DNA of 64,000 bases from Parapedobacter composti (lineage in GTDB: Bacteria > Bacteroidota > Bacteroidia > Sphingobacteriales > Sphingobacteriaceae), in contig NZ_FOLL01000002.1 in NCBI RefSeq assembly GCF_900112315.1, forward strand, positions 186,001 through 250,000, given 5' to 3'. A model generated the notes under the pieces. The model was not told the DNA's origin. It made no database searches and saw nothing but the letters and a program-made list of their open reading frames with translations. A program made the position numbers and the translations under genes. Below, piece by piece: positions 33,158 to 42,696 of the stretch (position 1 is the first letter of the stretch; every line of letters starts with the position of its first letter).

Positions 33158-34762
33158 TCAATACGATCTGGCGGCATTGAAATCCGTAGTCAGTTGGTGT
33201 TGTTCATATACATTTCCGAAGCGATCAGTAGCCAACACCTTGATATCGGCCCTAGGATTTTCGGGGGCATAAGTGTACAAGTGGGTACAAAGCTGACTAT
33301 AATTGGCCGGATTACGGTTCAATACACCAATATGGTAACCTAAGCTCCATGCGTCTCGATTTACGGCTGCCGGCGCCATATTACCTGTTTTAACGCCGTC
33401 TTCATACACCTCAATAACCCACTCGTCGTCGGCATTCCATACATTGGCTACAAGAGTGTTACCGGGAAGACTATAAGAAAAATACCCATATTGCCCCCCG
33501 AACGAAGCATCTCCCCAATGCAGCCGTATCTGGAAATCCTTGTCATAATTAGTGGCTTTGTAGTACCATTCTGTTATGGTGTTCCCAGTGACTCTATACA
33601 CGGCATAGCCATTGGGCGTACCATCGCCGTTGATGGTAGAACGCCACCATGCACCACATGCTGCGCCATGGATATGTTCATAAATATGCGGCGAGACGGA
33701 TGTGTGTATGTAATTCTGATTGTAATGCGTATGGCCGCTCATGAAGTGAACTTCGGCGTATCCCTCAAACAGTTTCAGCAACTTGTCTTTATTCGCCATG
33801 TTAGCCCCTCGTATGGGGATATGGTAATACAGAATGATCATCTTGTCTTTAGGAACGTAGCTTAAATCCTGTTCAAGCCACGTTAACTGTTCTTCGCTGA
33901 ATGCTCCTGTATAATTTGTATGGTCTGTAAATACAACATTATCCAGGCAGATAAAATGCACATCGCCACGGTTGAACGAGTAATTCAAGGGGCCATAGAT
34001 GTTACTAAAGAAATCTCCCGTGCGGGGGGCGGGAGCCGATGAAAATTTGTCATGGTTGCCAATGGTAGTAAATACAGGCATCGAGGTGCTCCCTAATATG
34101 TTTTTCATGCTGTTGAGCAATCCTTGTTGATCACCTACCACATCCCCCATCGACAGCCCGTATGCCGGCGTACTAAGCGTGCTTAGCGTCATTTTCAGGT
34201 CATTGATGGTTTCCTGTTGGAAACGCGTGACTTCACCTTGGTTAGTAACCTGCGGATCCCCGATACAGAAAAGCGTAAAATCCGACTCTTTGCGCGGCAG
34301 TTTCGTCAACTGAAAATCGGCCCTTACAGCCGCTCCGGCTGCAGCGTTGATCGGTTTGTAAAAACTGGGGATATTGCGAGACGAAGTTTCCACGTTGATG
34401 GCATAATCCGCAGGGGTGACATAGAAAACAAACCGTGCGTTGGCATTCCTTTTCAGTTGATAGACCCCTTCTTCATCCGTCTGGACGCAGGTATAACCAT
34501 CACTGACCACCACGCCCTGTACGGGTTGACCGCCATCATCCAAAATAAGTCCATATAAATCATTTCCGGATTCCGGTTCAATCGTTACCACTCCCGGGTC
34601 GTGTGGATCATCAATCGCCGGTGTTTCTGTCTTGCCTCCGCAGTGGATTAGTAAAGCAATAAAGAATACACAGCCATACTTACCTATGGCGCTTCGCACC
34701 CACTGGTGTAAATACATCTTTTTTACCTGCAACATATTCATAGGGTTGTAAATGGAATTCAA
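33158..34762 (-). CDS. Lipoprotein calcineurin-like metallophosphoesterase
   Basis: 534 residues. A hydrophobic segment ends at C41 (ALLIHC), so it is probably a lipoprotein; Met16 (ATG at 34717) may be the true start. Residues 65-150 are a carboxypeptidase-regulatory-like beta domain (LYGLILDDGGQPVQGVVV). Residues 155-360 are the phosphoesterase with all metal motifs: IGDPQV, MGDVVGD, IGNHDK, YYHIPIRG and SGHTHYN. Residues 360-534 match the C-terminal domain common to these Bacteroidetes enzymes. It would hydrolyse phosphomono- or diesters outside the cytoplasm. It follows the BACON lipoprotein by 42 bases in the susCD operon; PhoD-like enzymes of this fold degrade teichoic acids, which frames the substrate idea. 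Confidence 0.88.
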   Translation of the reverse strand: MNSIYNPMNMLQVKKMYLHQWVRSAIGKYGCVFFIALLIHCGGKTETPAIDDPHDPGVVTIEPESGNDLYGLILDDGGQPVQGVVVSDGYTCVQTDEEGVYQLKRNANARFVFYVTPADYAINVETSSRNIPSFYKPINAAAGAAVRADFQLTKLPRKESDFTLFCIGDPQVTNQGEVTRFQQETINDLKMTLSTLSTPAYGLSMGDVVGDQQGLLNSMKNILGSTSMPVFTTIGNHDKFSSAPAPRTGDFFSNIYGPLNYSFNRGDVHFICLDNVVFTDHTNYTGAFSEEQLTWLEQDLSYVPKDKMIILYYHIPIRGANMANKDKLLKLFEGYAEVHFMSGHTHYNQNYIHTSVSPHIYEHIHGAACGAWWRSTINGDGTPNGYAVYRVTGNTITEWYYKATNYDKDFQIRLHWGDASFGGQYGYFSYSLPGNTLVANVWNADDEWVIEVYEDGVKTGNMAPAAVNRDAWSLGYHIGVLNRNPANYSQLCTHLYTYAPENPRADIKVLATDRFGNVYEQHQLTTDFNAARSY

Positions 34763-34804
34763 CGTTGCATGGCGACGGTTGTACGATCGCCATGCAATTA
34801 TTTG

Positions 34805-36061
34805 TTATTCGACAGACCTCGATATGACGACATCGTCTAACAAAAAACGATTGTTGGCTACCGATTTCGCCCGGAATGCAATCACGGTTTCGGGAGTCGC
34901 ATCCCGTATGATGAAAGACATTTCCTGCCATTCGGGAGTCAGATCAATTTCGGTTCCGGCAATTTCCGCTATCCCGCCGTTCGCCACCTGAATGACCAGT
35001 TTGGCATTTTGGTCGGCCGAAGCATTCTCGCTCCAGCGGGCCACTTTAAACGTTACCTTCACATCGTCCGTTCCTTCTATAGTGCTTAACGGCGGTGTAG
35101 CGATATAACCGTCTGTGCTTCCGGCAGTACCGATTTTCACGTATCCCGGCCGCTCGTATACGCGCATTCCTGTCCAGCCGGCCAATCCCCTATCAGCCAC
35201 AAAAGAAGGGTGCATGGTATTGAAGTAGTCGCCTGTACCGTCGGTATTCGCTGTTCCACTAATTGCAAATTGGGGATTCTCGGGAAGCACACGTTTACCA
35301 TCGATTGTTGGCCAATTTCCTACAAGGTGTAGCCCGGCAGCCTTTCCGACATGGTCGCCACCAAGCACAAGCAAGTCAAAATACTGCTCAAGATAAATCA
35401 TGCTGCCTGGATCCGTTTCGAACACCGTCGCATTGAGGGAAGCGGAAGTGCCCATAACACTTACGGCGATATTAAGTGATCCCTCAGCCAACGGGGTTCC
35501 GGTAATGGGGATTTCAAACGTCCCGGTTTCTCCATTAAGTTCAACGGTTACCCCCGAAGCGGTTAATCCCTCGGCTCCCGGGCCGCTAAGTGTGACAGAC
35601 ACATCCAGTTGCTCGCCGACTATCCCTTTATTGAATGGAACAACCACAGACACGTCTTCCAGCGGTTCCCCTTTTATCAGCGTTTTGCTTAACGACAAAT
35701 TGCCCAGAATCATACGGCCCTCGGCTTGGACGACATCAATATAGATGTTATCGTTAGCCGCTTGGATTGTTAACCGACCCGTACGCTGATCGCCGACGTT
35801 ACGGGCTACCGTTACCGTGACCACTTCCCTTGTCTCGCCGTCCCCGACCCCTGAAGCTGGACTCACATCTATCCAATCGCTTTCCTCGCCCGACACCGTC
35901 CAGTTCCCATTCGTACATATCGTAAACGTTTGGCTGGAAGCTGCATAACCAAAAGTCAAATTATCCGTGCTGCGGAGTACAAAAGGCAGGTCGGTCTTTG
36001 AACAAGAAACGCAGCAAGCCAAAATAACGACCAATAAATTTTTACCAAACAGATTTTTCAT
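34805..36061 (-). CDS. Surface lipoprotein with BACON domain (SusE/F-position protein)
   Basis: 418 residues from the ATG at 36061, which gives a clean lipoprotein signal (MKNLFGKNLLVVILACCVSC, C20); the frame stays open 58 codons further upstream into susD and is not coding there. Residues about 30-110 form a BACON domain (FTICTNGNWTVSGEESDWIDVSPASGVGDG), a glycan- or mucin-binding beta sandwich. A second beta domain lies about 120-210, and a C-terminal domain (about 240-418, VKIGTAGSTDGYIATPPL, FRAKSVANNRFLLDDVVI) resembles carbohydrate-binding/discoidin-type folds. Directly after susD, it occupies the SusE/SusF position and should help hold the ligand at the outer membrane. Confidence 0.85.
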   Translation of the reverse strand: MKNLFGKNLLVVILACCVSCSKTDLPFVLRSTDNLTFGYAASSQTFTICTNGNWTVSGEESDWIDVSPASGVGDGETREVVTVTVARNVGDQRTGRLTIQAANDNIYIDVVQAEGRMILGNLSLSKTLIKGEPLEDVSVVVPFNKGIVGEQLDVSVTLSGPGAEGLTASGVTVELNGETGTFEIPITGTPLAEGSLNIAVSVMGTSASLNATVFETDPGSMIYLEQYFDLLVLGGDHVGKAAGLHLVGNWPTIDGKRVLPENPQFAISGTANTDGTGDYFNTMHPSFVADRGLAGWTGMRVYERPGYVKIGTAGSTDGYIATPPLSTIEGTDDVKVTFKVARWSENASADQNAKLVIQVANGGIAEIAGTEIDLTPEWQEMSFIIRDATPETVIAFRAKSVANNRFLLDDVVISRSVE

Positions 36062-36101
36062 GTTGATTATCCGATTTACATGCATGTTTTGATTTAGAAA
36101 G

Positions 36102-37901
36102 CTATCTTTCCCATCCGGGATTCTGACCAAGTGCAGGATTGACCTGTCTGGCACTGGTAGGTATCGGACGCAGGTATTTTTTGTCCAACCAACGCCGCCC
36201 CTGGCTGAAGCCAAACTCCAAGTTACCCCTATCACCTTCCGAAAGACGGTAAACCGAACCCAGCACTACATAAGCAACCCCTGGAATCCGCTGATTCGCA
36301 GGTGGCTCGGCATCCACCACGCTAAGATCTGGGGCGCCATCTCCATTCAGATCATAAACCTCGCCTTTTTGGGGAATATATATTCCCTGCCAGGTTTTCT
36401 CCAGCAGTTCGCCCATGCGCCAGCGCATAATATCGTCGTACCGAACGTTTTCAAACACTAGTTCCACACCCCTTTCGCGCCGCACTTCCAAAATCCACTT
36501 ATCGGTGGTCTGGTGCTGGTAATAAGCAGCCAAATAAGGATCGTACGCTGCAGGCGGTGCACCATTCACTCCAGCCCGCTCCCGCAGCAACCGTATTGAC
36601 CGGTCCCATTCGGGCACATCCATTTCCCCCAATTCAGCTTTGGCTTCAGCGTAGTTCAGCAGCACCTCGGCGTAACGAAACATAGGGATTGAATTATTTG
36701 CGGTAGCCAAACCCACATGCACATCATCATCGAGCGCCCATTTGATGGGCTGGTAACCTGTTGACGTCAGGGCGAAATTCGGTGCATCCCGCCGCACGGC
36801 GCCACTAATCCTGCGCGTATAGGAAGGTGATATAACGGTCTGTTCCAATCGCCGATCCCGGTTTTCAAACACCTCCCGATAAGTTTTCTGTTCATATCCC
36901 GGAAGGTCGGTAAAGCGGCTCCCGTCAAGCATCAGGTATTGGTTTACAAATGGCTGGGTGAGTGACCAGTTATTACCGAATGATGCCGAGAAGAGTTTCC
37001 AAGTGATCGAATGCATACGCACATCGGTCCTGAACGACAACCCTAATATAACCTCCGTTGTATTCAAGTTTTCCGAAGTAAACAGCGATCGGTATTGCGT
37101 TGCCACATTAGCGGGATTATTCACTAACCGATAAGGACCTGTGGTCATCAGTTCCTCTGCCGCGCTTACCGCTTCCCGTAAAAATTTCGGAGCGGACGCT
37201 TTAAGCCCCAATTCTTCATGATAATTCCGATATGTACCTTCAAACAAGCACACCCTCGATTTGAACGCCAAAACAACCCATTTATTAATCAGTGTAGACG
37301 AACGGACATAACGATCTTCCGCTGAGCAGTTTTCCGCAGCGAAATTCAAGTCCTCCAATATCTTGTCCATCACGAATTCACGGGAATCCCTCGGCTTATA
37401 TAACTGGTCTGCATCGGCGATGTCAATTTCGCTGTCGTACCAAGGAACATCCCCGAACGTACGAACCATACTATAATAAAAATAAGCCCGCCAGAACCTT
37501 CCCACACCTTCATAATGGCGATAGGTAGCGTCGGACACGTTCGATCTTGCTTTAGGCAGATTATCAAGAAAATAGTTCACATTGCGCAACTCCGACCATT
37601 TTCCACTGGCGCCGCCACCCCAGCCGCCTTGTTCGTCAGGCCCCCAGTTATCACCGATCAGGAATTGGGTGGATGTGCGGGTCGCGATGTTATCGCTGTA
37701 TTGATCTCCCCAAGCCAACGTCTCTTCATCTGGCATATGCCGCTGCAAAAATCCATTGGTATATAGCACCAGGTCATTTTCGGTTCGCATAAACTCCTCT
37801 GACCCTATTTCGTTTTCAGGATCCCTGGTTAAAAACTCCTGGCAAGACGCCAAAAGAAATGCGGATAACAAAATAAATAGCTGTTTCATAAGACCTTTCA
37901 T
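36102..37901 (-). CDS. SusD/RagB family outer-membrane nutrient-binding lipoprotein
   Basis: 599 residues. Lipobox at C20 (LLASCQEF). The helical TPR-like N-terminal half (DNLPKARSNVSDATYRHYEGVGRFWRAYFYYSMVRTFGDVPWY) and the SusD C-terminal block (PMFRYAEVLLNYAEAKAELG, LRERAG, ERGVELVFENVRYDDIMRWRMGELL, YLRPIPTSARQVNPALGQNPGW) are typical. SusD lids the SusC channel and binds the ligand at the cell surface. It starts one base after the susC stop, so the two are co-translated. The start could also be the ATG at 37889 (MKQLF). The ligand is not evident from sequence. Confidence 0.95.
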   Translation of the reverse strand: MKGLMKQLFILLSAFLLASCQEFLTRDPENEIGSEEFMRTENDLVLYTNGFLQRHMPDEETLAWGDQYSDNIATRTSTQFLIGDNWGPDEQGGWGGGASGKWSELRNVNYFLDNLPKARSNVSDATYRHYEGVGRFWRAYFYYSMVRTFGDVPWYDSEIDIADADQLYKPRDSREFVMDKILEDLNFAAENCSAEDRYVRSSTLINKWVVLAFKSRVCLFEGTYRNYHEELGLKASAPKFLREAVSAAEELMTTGPYRLVNNPANVATQYRSLFTSENLNTTEVILGLSFRTDVRMHSITWKLFSASFGNNWSLTQPFVNQYLMLDGSRFTDLPGYEQKTYREVFENRDRRLEQTVISPSYTRRISGAVRRDAPNFALTSTGYQPIKWALDDDVHVGLATANNSIPMFRYAEVLLNYAEAKAELGEMDVPEWDRSIRLLRERAGVNGAPPAAYDPYLAAYYQHQTTDKWILEVRRERGVELVFENVRYDDIMRWRMGELLEKTWQGIYIPQKGEVYDLNGDGAPDLSVVDAEPPANQRIPGVAYVVLGSVYRLSEGDRGNLEFGFSQGRRWLDKKYLRPIPTSARQVNPALGQNPGWER

Positions 37902-37902
37902 T

Positions 37903-40900
37903 TTAAAATGTCAGATTAATACCCAGCGTATAGGTGTTCAACATTGGGTAACCGTAACCATCGCCATCAGTTCCCGAAGTTGCCCGGAAATCCGTATCGC
38001 CGGCATGTATTACCTCGGGATCGAAATTTTTAGTGACACGGAACATAGGCGACCACGTATATAAATTCTCTCCGGCCAAGTAAACGTTTAACGCCTGCAT
38101 TCCCAGTTTGGAGCAAATACGCGGACTGAAGGCATAGCTGATTTGCAAATTTTTCAATCTTACATAGGCTGCATTTTGCAGATACCGGTCATTGGTCACT
38201 GTCATGCTGCGATTGGCGTTTAGCGCCAAGTATCCACGATAACGTGGCCAATAGGCGTCTACATTTTGGTTCTCTTCAGTCCACACATTATCGCCCGTGT
38301 GCATGTTGAGCATATAGCCGTAGGGCCGGTTATATTGCCCCCAGAAATAAGCCGATTCCTTAGCGGGATACCAATGGCGCTGCCCCACGCCTTGAATGAA
38401 GGCGTTCAGCCCTATGCGGTTCCAAGAAAATCCTAAATTTACCCCGAACTGATAACGGGGGGTAGTATTGCCGATAATCGTACGATCACCCGGATCATCG
38501 ACAGTATTCGCACCTGGAGTGATGGCCTGATCTCCATTCAAATCGGCAAATTTAAGATCTCCCGGCTTCAAAATGTTGCTGCCGGACACAATGATGCGCG
38601 ATTGATCAACATGATTATCAATATCCTCCTGATCCCGGAACAACCCTAATATACGGTATCCCCAGATTTCGCCGATTTCCATCCCTTCATAATATGTCGA
38701 TAACAGCTTATTGGGGTTATTGTATTTCGTTACCCAACTGCGGCTATCCCAAAGCATCGCTTTAACACTGTATTGGAAAGGCTTGTCTGCTAAGCTTCCC
38801 TGGTCGCGCCACTCCACCGATGCCTCCCAGCCCTTGGTTTTGAGGTCAGCATTATTGCCTCTCGGGATAGCGGCACCGAACACATGAGGCACTTCCGGTC
38901 CGACAGTGAACATATCTGTCGTATGGCGCTCGTAATAATCCAATATCACACTAAGCCTGTTGTTCAAGACCGTAAAATCCAATCCGATGTCATATGTTGT
39001 TGCCTTTTCCCACGTCAGGCTTCTCGGGATATTGGCCGGCGCATACGTATAGGTTTGCAACAGATCATCAATAATGAGTGAGCTCCGGTTAATGGGCATG
39101 GTGGGCAGATAAAGGTAGGGATCAACGTTACCGTTACCCAAGCCGCCCACCGAAAGGCGAAGCTTGAGGTCATTCAGCCATCCTGCTGTCGGCTGCATGA
39201 ACCGCTCTTCATTAATCCGCCATGCAAGCGATGCAGAAGGGAAAAATCCCCACTGCTGGTTAGAAGGGAATTTCGACGTACCGTCGTAGCGCCCGCTGAC
39301 TTCGACCAGGTATTTATCCTTATAGTTATAATTGCCACGGAAAAAGAGTCCCGCATACGCCCACTCGTAGCCCGCTTGGTCATTGATGTAATAATCACCG
39401 TCCATCAAGGCAAAACTAGGCTTTGTAGGATACAATAATCCCCGGCGGTATGTCCGGATATCGCGTGATCGGCGCTCTTCCATGTTCCATCCGGCCAACA
39501 GGTTCAGGCGATGGTCGGTCCCCGAAAATTTAGGGATGTAATTGGCGGTGGCGTTGAGCACCATATATTGATTGTCATACGAGTAATGCTCTAAAGAGCT
39601 GAACGTATGACGTGTTTTCTTAATAGAAGGCCCGGTGTAAAAGTCGTACATGTTTTCCACGCGCTGGCGCTCCGAATGATTGAAAAGATAAGTAAACTCG
39701 CCCTTAAATATCAATTGCTCAGGGATTGCGGTATAGGTTAATCCGGTAATATTCCGCAAGTCGAATTTTTGATTTTTCTGGTAGGATGTTCCTTCAACAA
39801 AGCCGGCCCAGCCGGTATATACCGCGGTTTCGGTCCAAGTGCCATCCAGATTGCGAACCATGGTCATCGGATAAGCTTGGTGCTCAAGCATCCGCGGAAG
39901 GAGTTGCCGGTCGTACATTACCATAGGTTGATGGATGTGCCGGCGGATAAAATCCATATTATTGTCAAGTACCAGCTTAGGGGTCAATTGGATTTGCCCT
40001 TTGGCGCGCACATTATACTGGTTGTAATCCTCATTGCCAGCATTATATATGCCTTCCTGATTGAAATAACGCCCAGACAAGTAATATTTAGCGCGATCTG
40101 TGCCGCCAGAAAGGCTCAAATTATGTTCGGTAGAAAGGTTGTAATCGCGATAAACAACATCGAACCAGTTGGTATTGCCGAAGTATTCGTATTCACCGGC
40201 GCTGTTAACCCTAATCTTCTCCAGCGTCGGGTCAGCATCGCGCTTGCGCAGTTCATTATACCATTCCGTACTGTATTTGAAAACATTGTTAATGCCGCCG
40301 GGCGGTGTCCCCAGATCCATGCCTTCCATGTATGCCTTATACCAGCCATCCGTCCATTGAAGACCGTTTGATATTATATTGTCTTCCATTTTAACAAGTC
40401 GCTGATGACGAGAAAGGCCACCGCTGTACGTAATTTTAGGTTTACCTTCGGCCGCCTTCTTGGTGGTAATCAGCACCACACCAAAAGCGCCGCGCGCACC
40501 GTAAACAGCTGCCGAGGAGGCATCTTTCAGGATACTGACACTTTCTACATCATCGGGGTTCACCGTCGTCATATCGCCTTCCACACCGTCAATCAGGATA
40601 AGTGCTCCTCCACCGGCCCCGATACTGCCCGTGCCACGAAGATTCAGCGTGGCTCCCCGAGACGGCTTGCCGTCACGCATGGTAATATTCAAGCCCGGCA
40701 TCATGCCCTGCAGGGACCTTGAAATGTTCATGTTTCCTCTGTTCTGCAGCCGGTCGCCGCTGATTTGATCAACCGCGCCCACCAAATCTCGGCGTTTCAT
40801 CGTTCCATACCCGACCACCACGACCTCTTCCAGACTGCGCTCTTCGGGCGACAACTGAACCTGCACCGAAGGCTGCCCATCGTAAACGATTTTCTGTGAT

Positions 40901-41136
40901 TGATAGCCTACAAGGGTAAACGAGAGTTCATCTCCCCGGGCTATATCCAAGGAAAAGGCTCCATCCGCAGCTGTCACCGCCCCCGGTCCAGATCCGCCCC
41001 TGGTAACGGTAACACCCTGCAAAGGCCGTCCGCCATTGTCTGTCACATACCCGGTGACCCGGGCCGTTTGCTGGGCCAGTACTGTGGCACTCGTCAGCAA
41101 ACAAAACATCATTAAATAGTAAATCTGCTTCGCCAT
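37903..41136 (-). CDS. SusC/RagA family TonB-linked outer-membrane transporter
   Basis: 1077 residues. Signal peptide 1-21 (VLA-QQ), carboxypeptidase-regulatory-like domain about 26-95 (VTGYVTDNGGRPLQGVTVT), TonB-box region EEVVVVGYG 103-111, plug domain (GDRLQNRGNMNISRSLQGMMPGL, RGTGSIGAGGGALILIDG, NPDDVESVSILKDASSAAVYGARGAFGVVLITTK) and a beta barrel ending in an aromatic strand (YTLGINLTF). It imports oligomeric nutrients across the outer membrane with TonB energy, in complex with the SusD protein. No anti-sigma-binding N-terminal extension is present, which agrees with control by the divergent DeoR-type regulator rather than by an ECF/anti-sigma pair. Confidence 0.96.
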   Translation of the reverse strand: MAKQIYYLMMFCLLTSATVLAQQTARVTGYVTDNGGRPLQGVTVTRGGSGPGAVTAADGAFSLDIARGDELSFTLVGYQSQKIVYDGQPSVQVQLSPEERSLEEVVVVGYGTMKRRDLVGAVDQISGDRLQNRGNMNISRSLQGMMPGLNITMRDGKPSRGATLNLRGTGSIGAGGGALILIDGVEGDMTTVNPDDVESVSILKDASSAAVYGARGAFGVVLITTKKAAEGKPKITYSGGLSRHQRLVKMEDNIISNGLQWTDGWYKAYMEGMDLGTPPGGINNVFKYSTEWYNELRKRDADPTLEKIRVNSAGEYEYFGNTNWFDVVYRDYNLSTEHNLSLSGGTDRAKYYLSGRYFNQEGIYNAGNEDYNQYNVRAKGQIQLTPKLVLDNNMDFIRRHIHQPMVMYDRQLLPRMLEHQAYPMTMVRNLDGTWTETAVYTGWAGFVEGTSYQKNQKFDLRNITGLTYTAIPEQLIFKGEFTYLFNHSERQRVENMYDFYTGPSIKKTRHTFSSLEHYSYDNQYMVLNATANYIPKFSGTDHRLNLLAGWNMEERRSRDIRTYRRGLLYPTKPSFALMDGDYYINDQAGYEWAYAGLFFRGNYNYKDKYLVEVSGRYDGTSKFPSNQQWGFFPSASLAWRINEERFMQPTAGWLNDLKLRLSVGGLGNGNVDPYLYLPTMPINRSSLIIDDLLQTYTYAPANIPRSLTWEKATTYDIGLDFTVLNNRLSVILDYYERHTTDMFTVGPEVPHVFGAAIPRGNNADLKTKGWEASVEWRDQGSLADKPFQYSVKAMLWDSRSWVTKYNNPNKLLSTYYEGMEIGEIWGYRILGLFRDQEDIDNHVDQSRIIVSGSNILKPGDLKFADLNGDQAITPGANTVDDPGDRTIIGNTTPRYQFGVNLGFSWNRIGLNAFIQGVGQRHWYPAKESAYFWGQYNRPYGYMLNMHTGDNVWTEENQNVDAYWPRYRGYLALNANRSMTVTNDRYLQNAAYVRLKNLQISYAFSPRICSKLGMQALNVYLAGENLYTWSPMFRVTKNFDPEVIHAGDTDFRATSGTDGDGYGYPMLNTYTLGINLTF

Positions 41137-41470
41137 TGTTTATGATATAATTATATTAAATGAATAATTTTATTAGGCGCGAGCTAAAGCACCCCACCTC
41201 AACAAGCGGCCTCAACGCTACATGGCAATTCACTTTCATTTGCTTACTTTTAAGGTTTATAATGTAAGACAAATTTAACAAAATAAAATTTTATAAAACA
41301 AGAAATTTAAATAAAATAAACAAAATATAATATACATTTAAACATTAATTAACATAAAACCTGTTGAATGCCGAACATCGTTTCAAAAAGTTAACTATTC
41401 TTTCCTTTTTAATTTCCCTTTATTCGCAAAATCCAGTAACATTGCCATAGCAATTCATTTCTGGAAGATT
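41137..41470. promoter_or_regulatory. Divergent AT-rich control region between susC and the DeoR-type gene
   Basis: 334 bases. For susC a minus-strand promoter is visible: TTG (41301-41299), 21 bases, TAAATTTG (41277-41270), giving a leader of about 125 bases. AAATTTAA occurs at 41271-41278 (over the -7 box) and 41303-41310 (next to the -33), 32 bases apart. The rest is almost pure A/T between 41270 and 41360. No convincing -7 box for the regulator gene itself was found. Confidence 0.5.
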
Positions 41471-42238
41471 ATGAAGAACATCACCAAGCGGCACCAGTTC
41501 ATTCTGGAACGGCTCAAAGACAAAGGACAGATTACCATACCGGAGCTCATTGACCTTACGGAAGTATCGGGCGTCACGATTCGCAAGGACTTAAAATTCT
41601 TGGAAGACAAGGGGCTTATCTTTATCACCCGCGGCGGAGCGTCGCTCACAAACCCATATACCATTGACAGGCCCATCTATGAAAAGGCCACCATCAATGC
41701 GGAGCAGAAAAAGAGAATTGCACAGGCTGCTGTCAAACTAATCGGCCAGAATGATGCCATTATTATAGGCTCCGGCACCACCGCGTTTGAATTTGCCCAC
41801 CAACTGCATCCGGCAACCCCATTGACGGTGATCACCCCCGCGGTGAGAGTGACGATGGAACTCTGCAACCGGCCAAACGTTGAAGTGCTCCAATTGGGTG
41901 GGCTTATCCGGCCTAACTCATCGTCTGTGGCCGGCTCCTATGCCGAGTATATGCTCGACCGCGTATCGTGCGGCGTTCTTTTCATCGGTGTCGATGGCAT
42001 CGATCTTGACTTCGGATTTTCCATCAGCAATCTAACGGAAGCCAACATCAACCAGAAGATGATCAATACATCACAGGTGGTAGTGGTGTTGGCCGACAGC
42101 ACCAAATTCGGCAAGCGCGGCATCGGAAAGATATGCGAACTGGAACAGGTCCAATACATTGTAACGGATAATGGTGTCTCTGAAACCTTCGTCAAAGAGC
42201 TGGAAGAACGCGGGCTGAAGGTCATCGTTGCCAAATAA
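41471..42238 (+). CDS. DeoR/GlpR family transcriptional regulator
   Basis: 255 residues. N-terminal winged helix (about 1-60: RHQFILERLKDKGQITIPELIDLTEVSGVTIRKDLKFLEDKGLIFITRGGA) is the DeoR signature. The C-terminal DeoRC sugar-phosphate-binding domain (about 75-230) has IIIGSGTTAFEFAHQL, FIGVDGIDLDFGFS and VVVLADSTKFGKRGIGKIC. Regulators of this class are normally repressors released by a phosphorylated sugar or polyol intermediate. That matches the two kinases in the neighbouring cluster. It is divergent from susC and is the obvious candidate to bind the AAATTTAA repeats. Confidence 0.92.
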   Translation: MKNITKRHQFILERLKDKGQITIPELIDLTEVSGVTIRKDLKFLEDKGLIFITRGGASLTNPYTIDRPIYEKATINAEQKKRIAQAAVKLIGQNDAIIIGSGTTAFEFAHQLHPATPLTVITPAVRVTMELCNRPNVEVLQLGGLIRPNSSSVAGSYAEYMLDRVSCGVLFIGVDGIDLDFGFSISNLTEANINQKMINTSQVVVVLADSTKFGKRGIGKICELEQVQYIVTDNGVSETFVKELEERGLKVIVAK

Positions 42239-42250
42239 CCTGCAGGGCTT

Positions 42251-42601
42251 TCAATATTTGCGTTTCACCAGCAACACATCGTCATTTTCGAGGAGCAGGT
42301 ATCCGTATTCATAACAAAACCGGTACTGCGCCCCGCTAGCGGTTTCGTAAATGTCTGTAATGTAATCAAAGTTAAACCCTTCGCCCACCAGCTTCCGCCA
42401 CTTTACTTTCGTCTTGCCTCCGGGGTTAAGGGTTTCCAAGATTTTCCGGTTACGTTTTAGAATGGCGTTTACTTTACGGAGATAACTGTTTTCCGCACTG
42501 TTACGCCGGTTGTTGTAATTGTTGCGGCAAGCATCATCACAGAATTTCTTATCGGCACGCCCAACAAGCTGCGCTCCGCAATCCAAACATTTTCTTTCCA
42601 T
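42251..42601 (-). CDS. Small Zn-ribbon protein (DUF2116-like), function unknown
   Basis: 116 residues from the ATG at 42601; the frame is open 21 codons further up but those residues are not family-like. The N-terminal CLDCGAQLVGRADKKFCDDACRNNYNN gives a CxxC-x12-CxxxC zinc ribbon often seen in prokaryotic zinc-finger proteins close to DUF2116. The remainder (SYLRKVNAILKRNRKILETLNPGGKTKV, FNFDYITDIYETASGAQYRFCYEYGYLLLEND) is conserved among Bacteroidetes as I recall, but no function is known. It converges with the DeoR-type gene and is divergent from the GT4 gene. Confidence 0.8.
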   Translation of the reverse strand: MERKCLDCGAQLVGRADKKFCDDACRNNYNNRRNSAENSYLRKVNAILKRNRKILETLNPGGKTKVKWRKLVGEGFNFDYITDIYETASGAQYRFCYEYGYLLLENDDVLLVKRKY

Positions 42602-42696
42602 AACAGGATGTTTTTGTCTGACAGCGTATAAGATGATGCGATAAAAATAAGACTTTGCATGCATTTTTCATAGCTTTGCTCCATCACCCGCTATCC

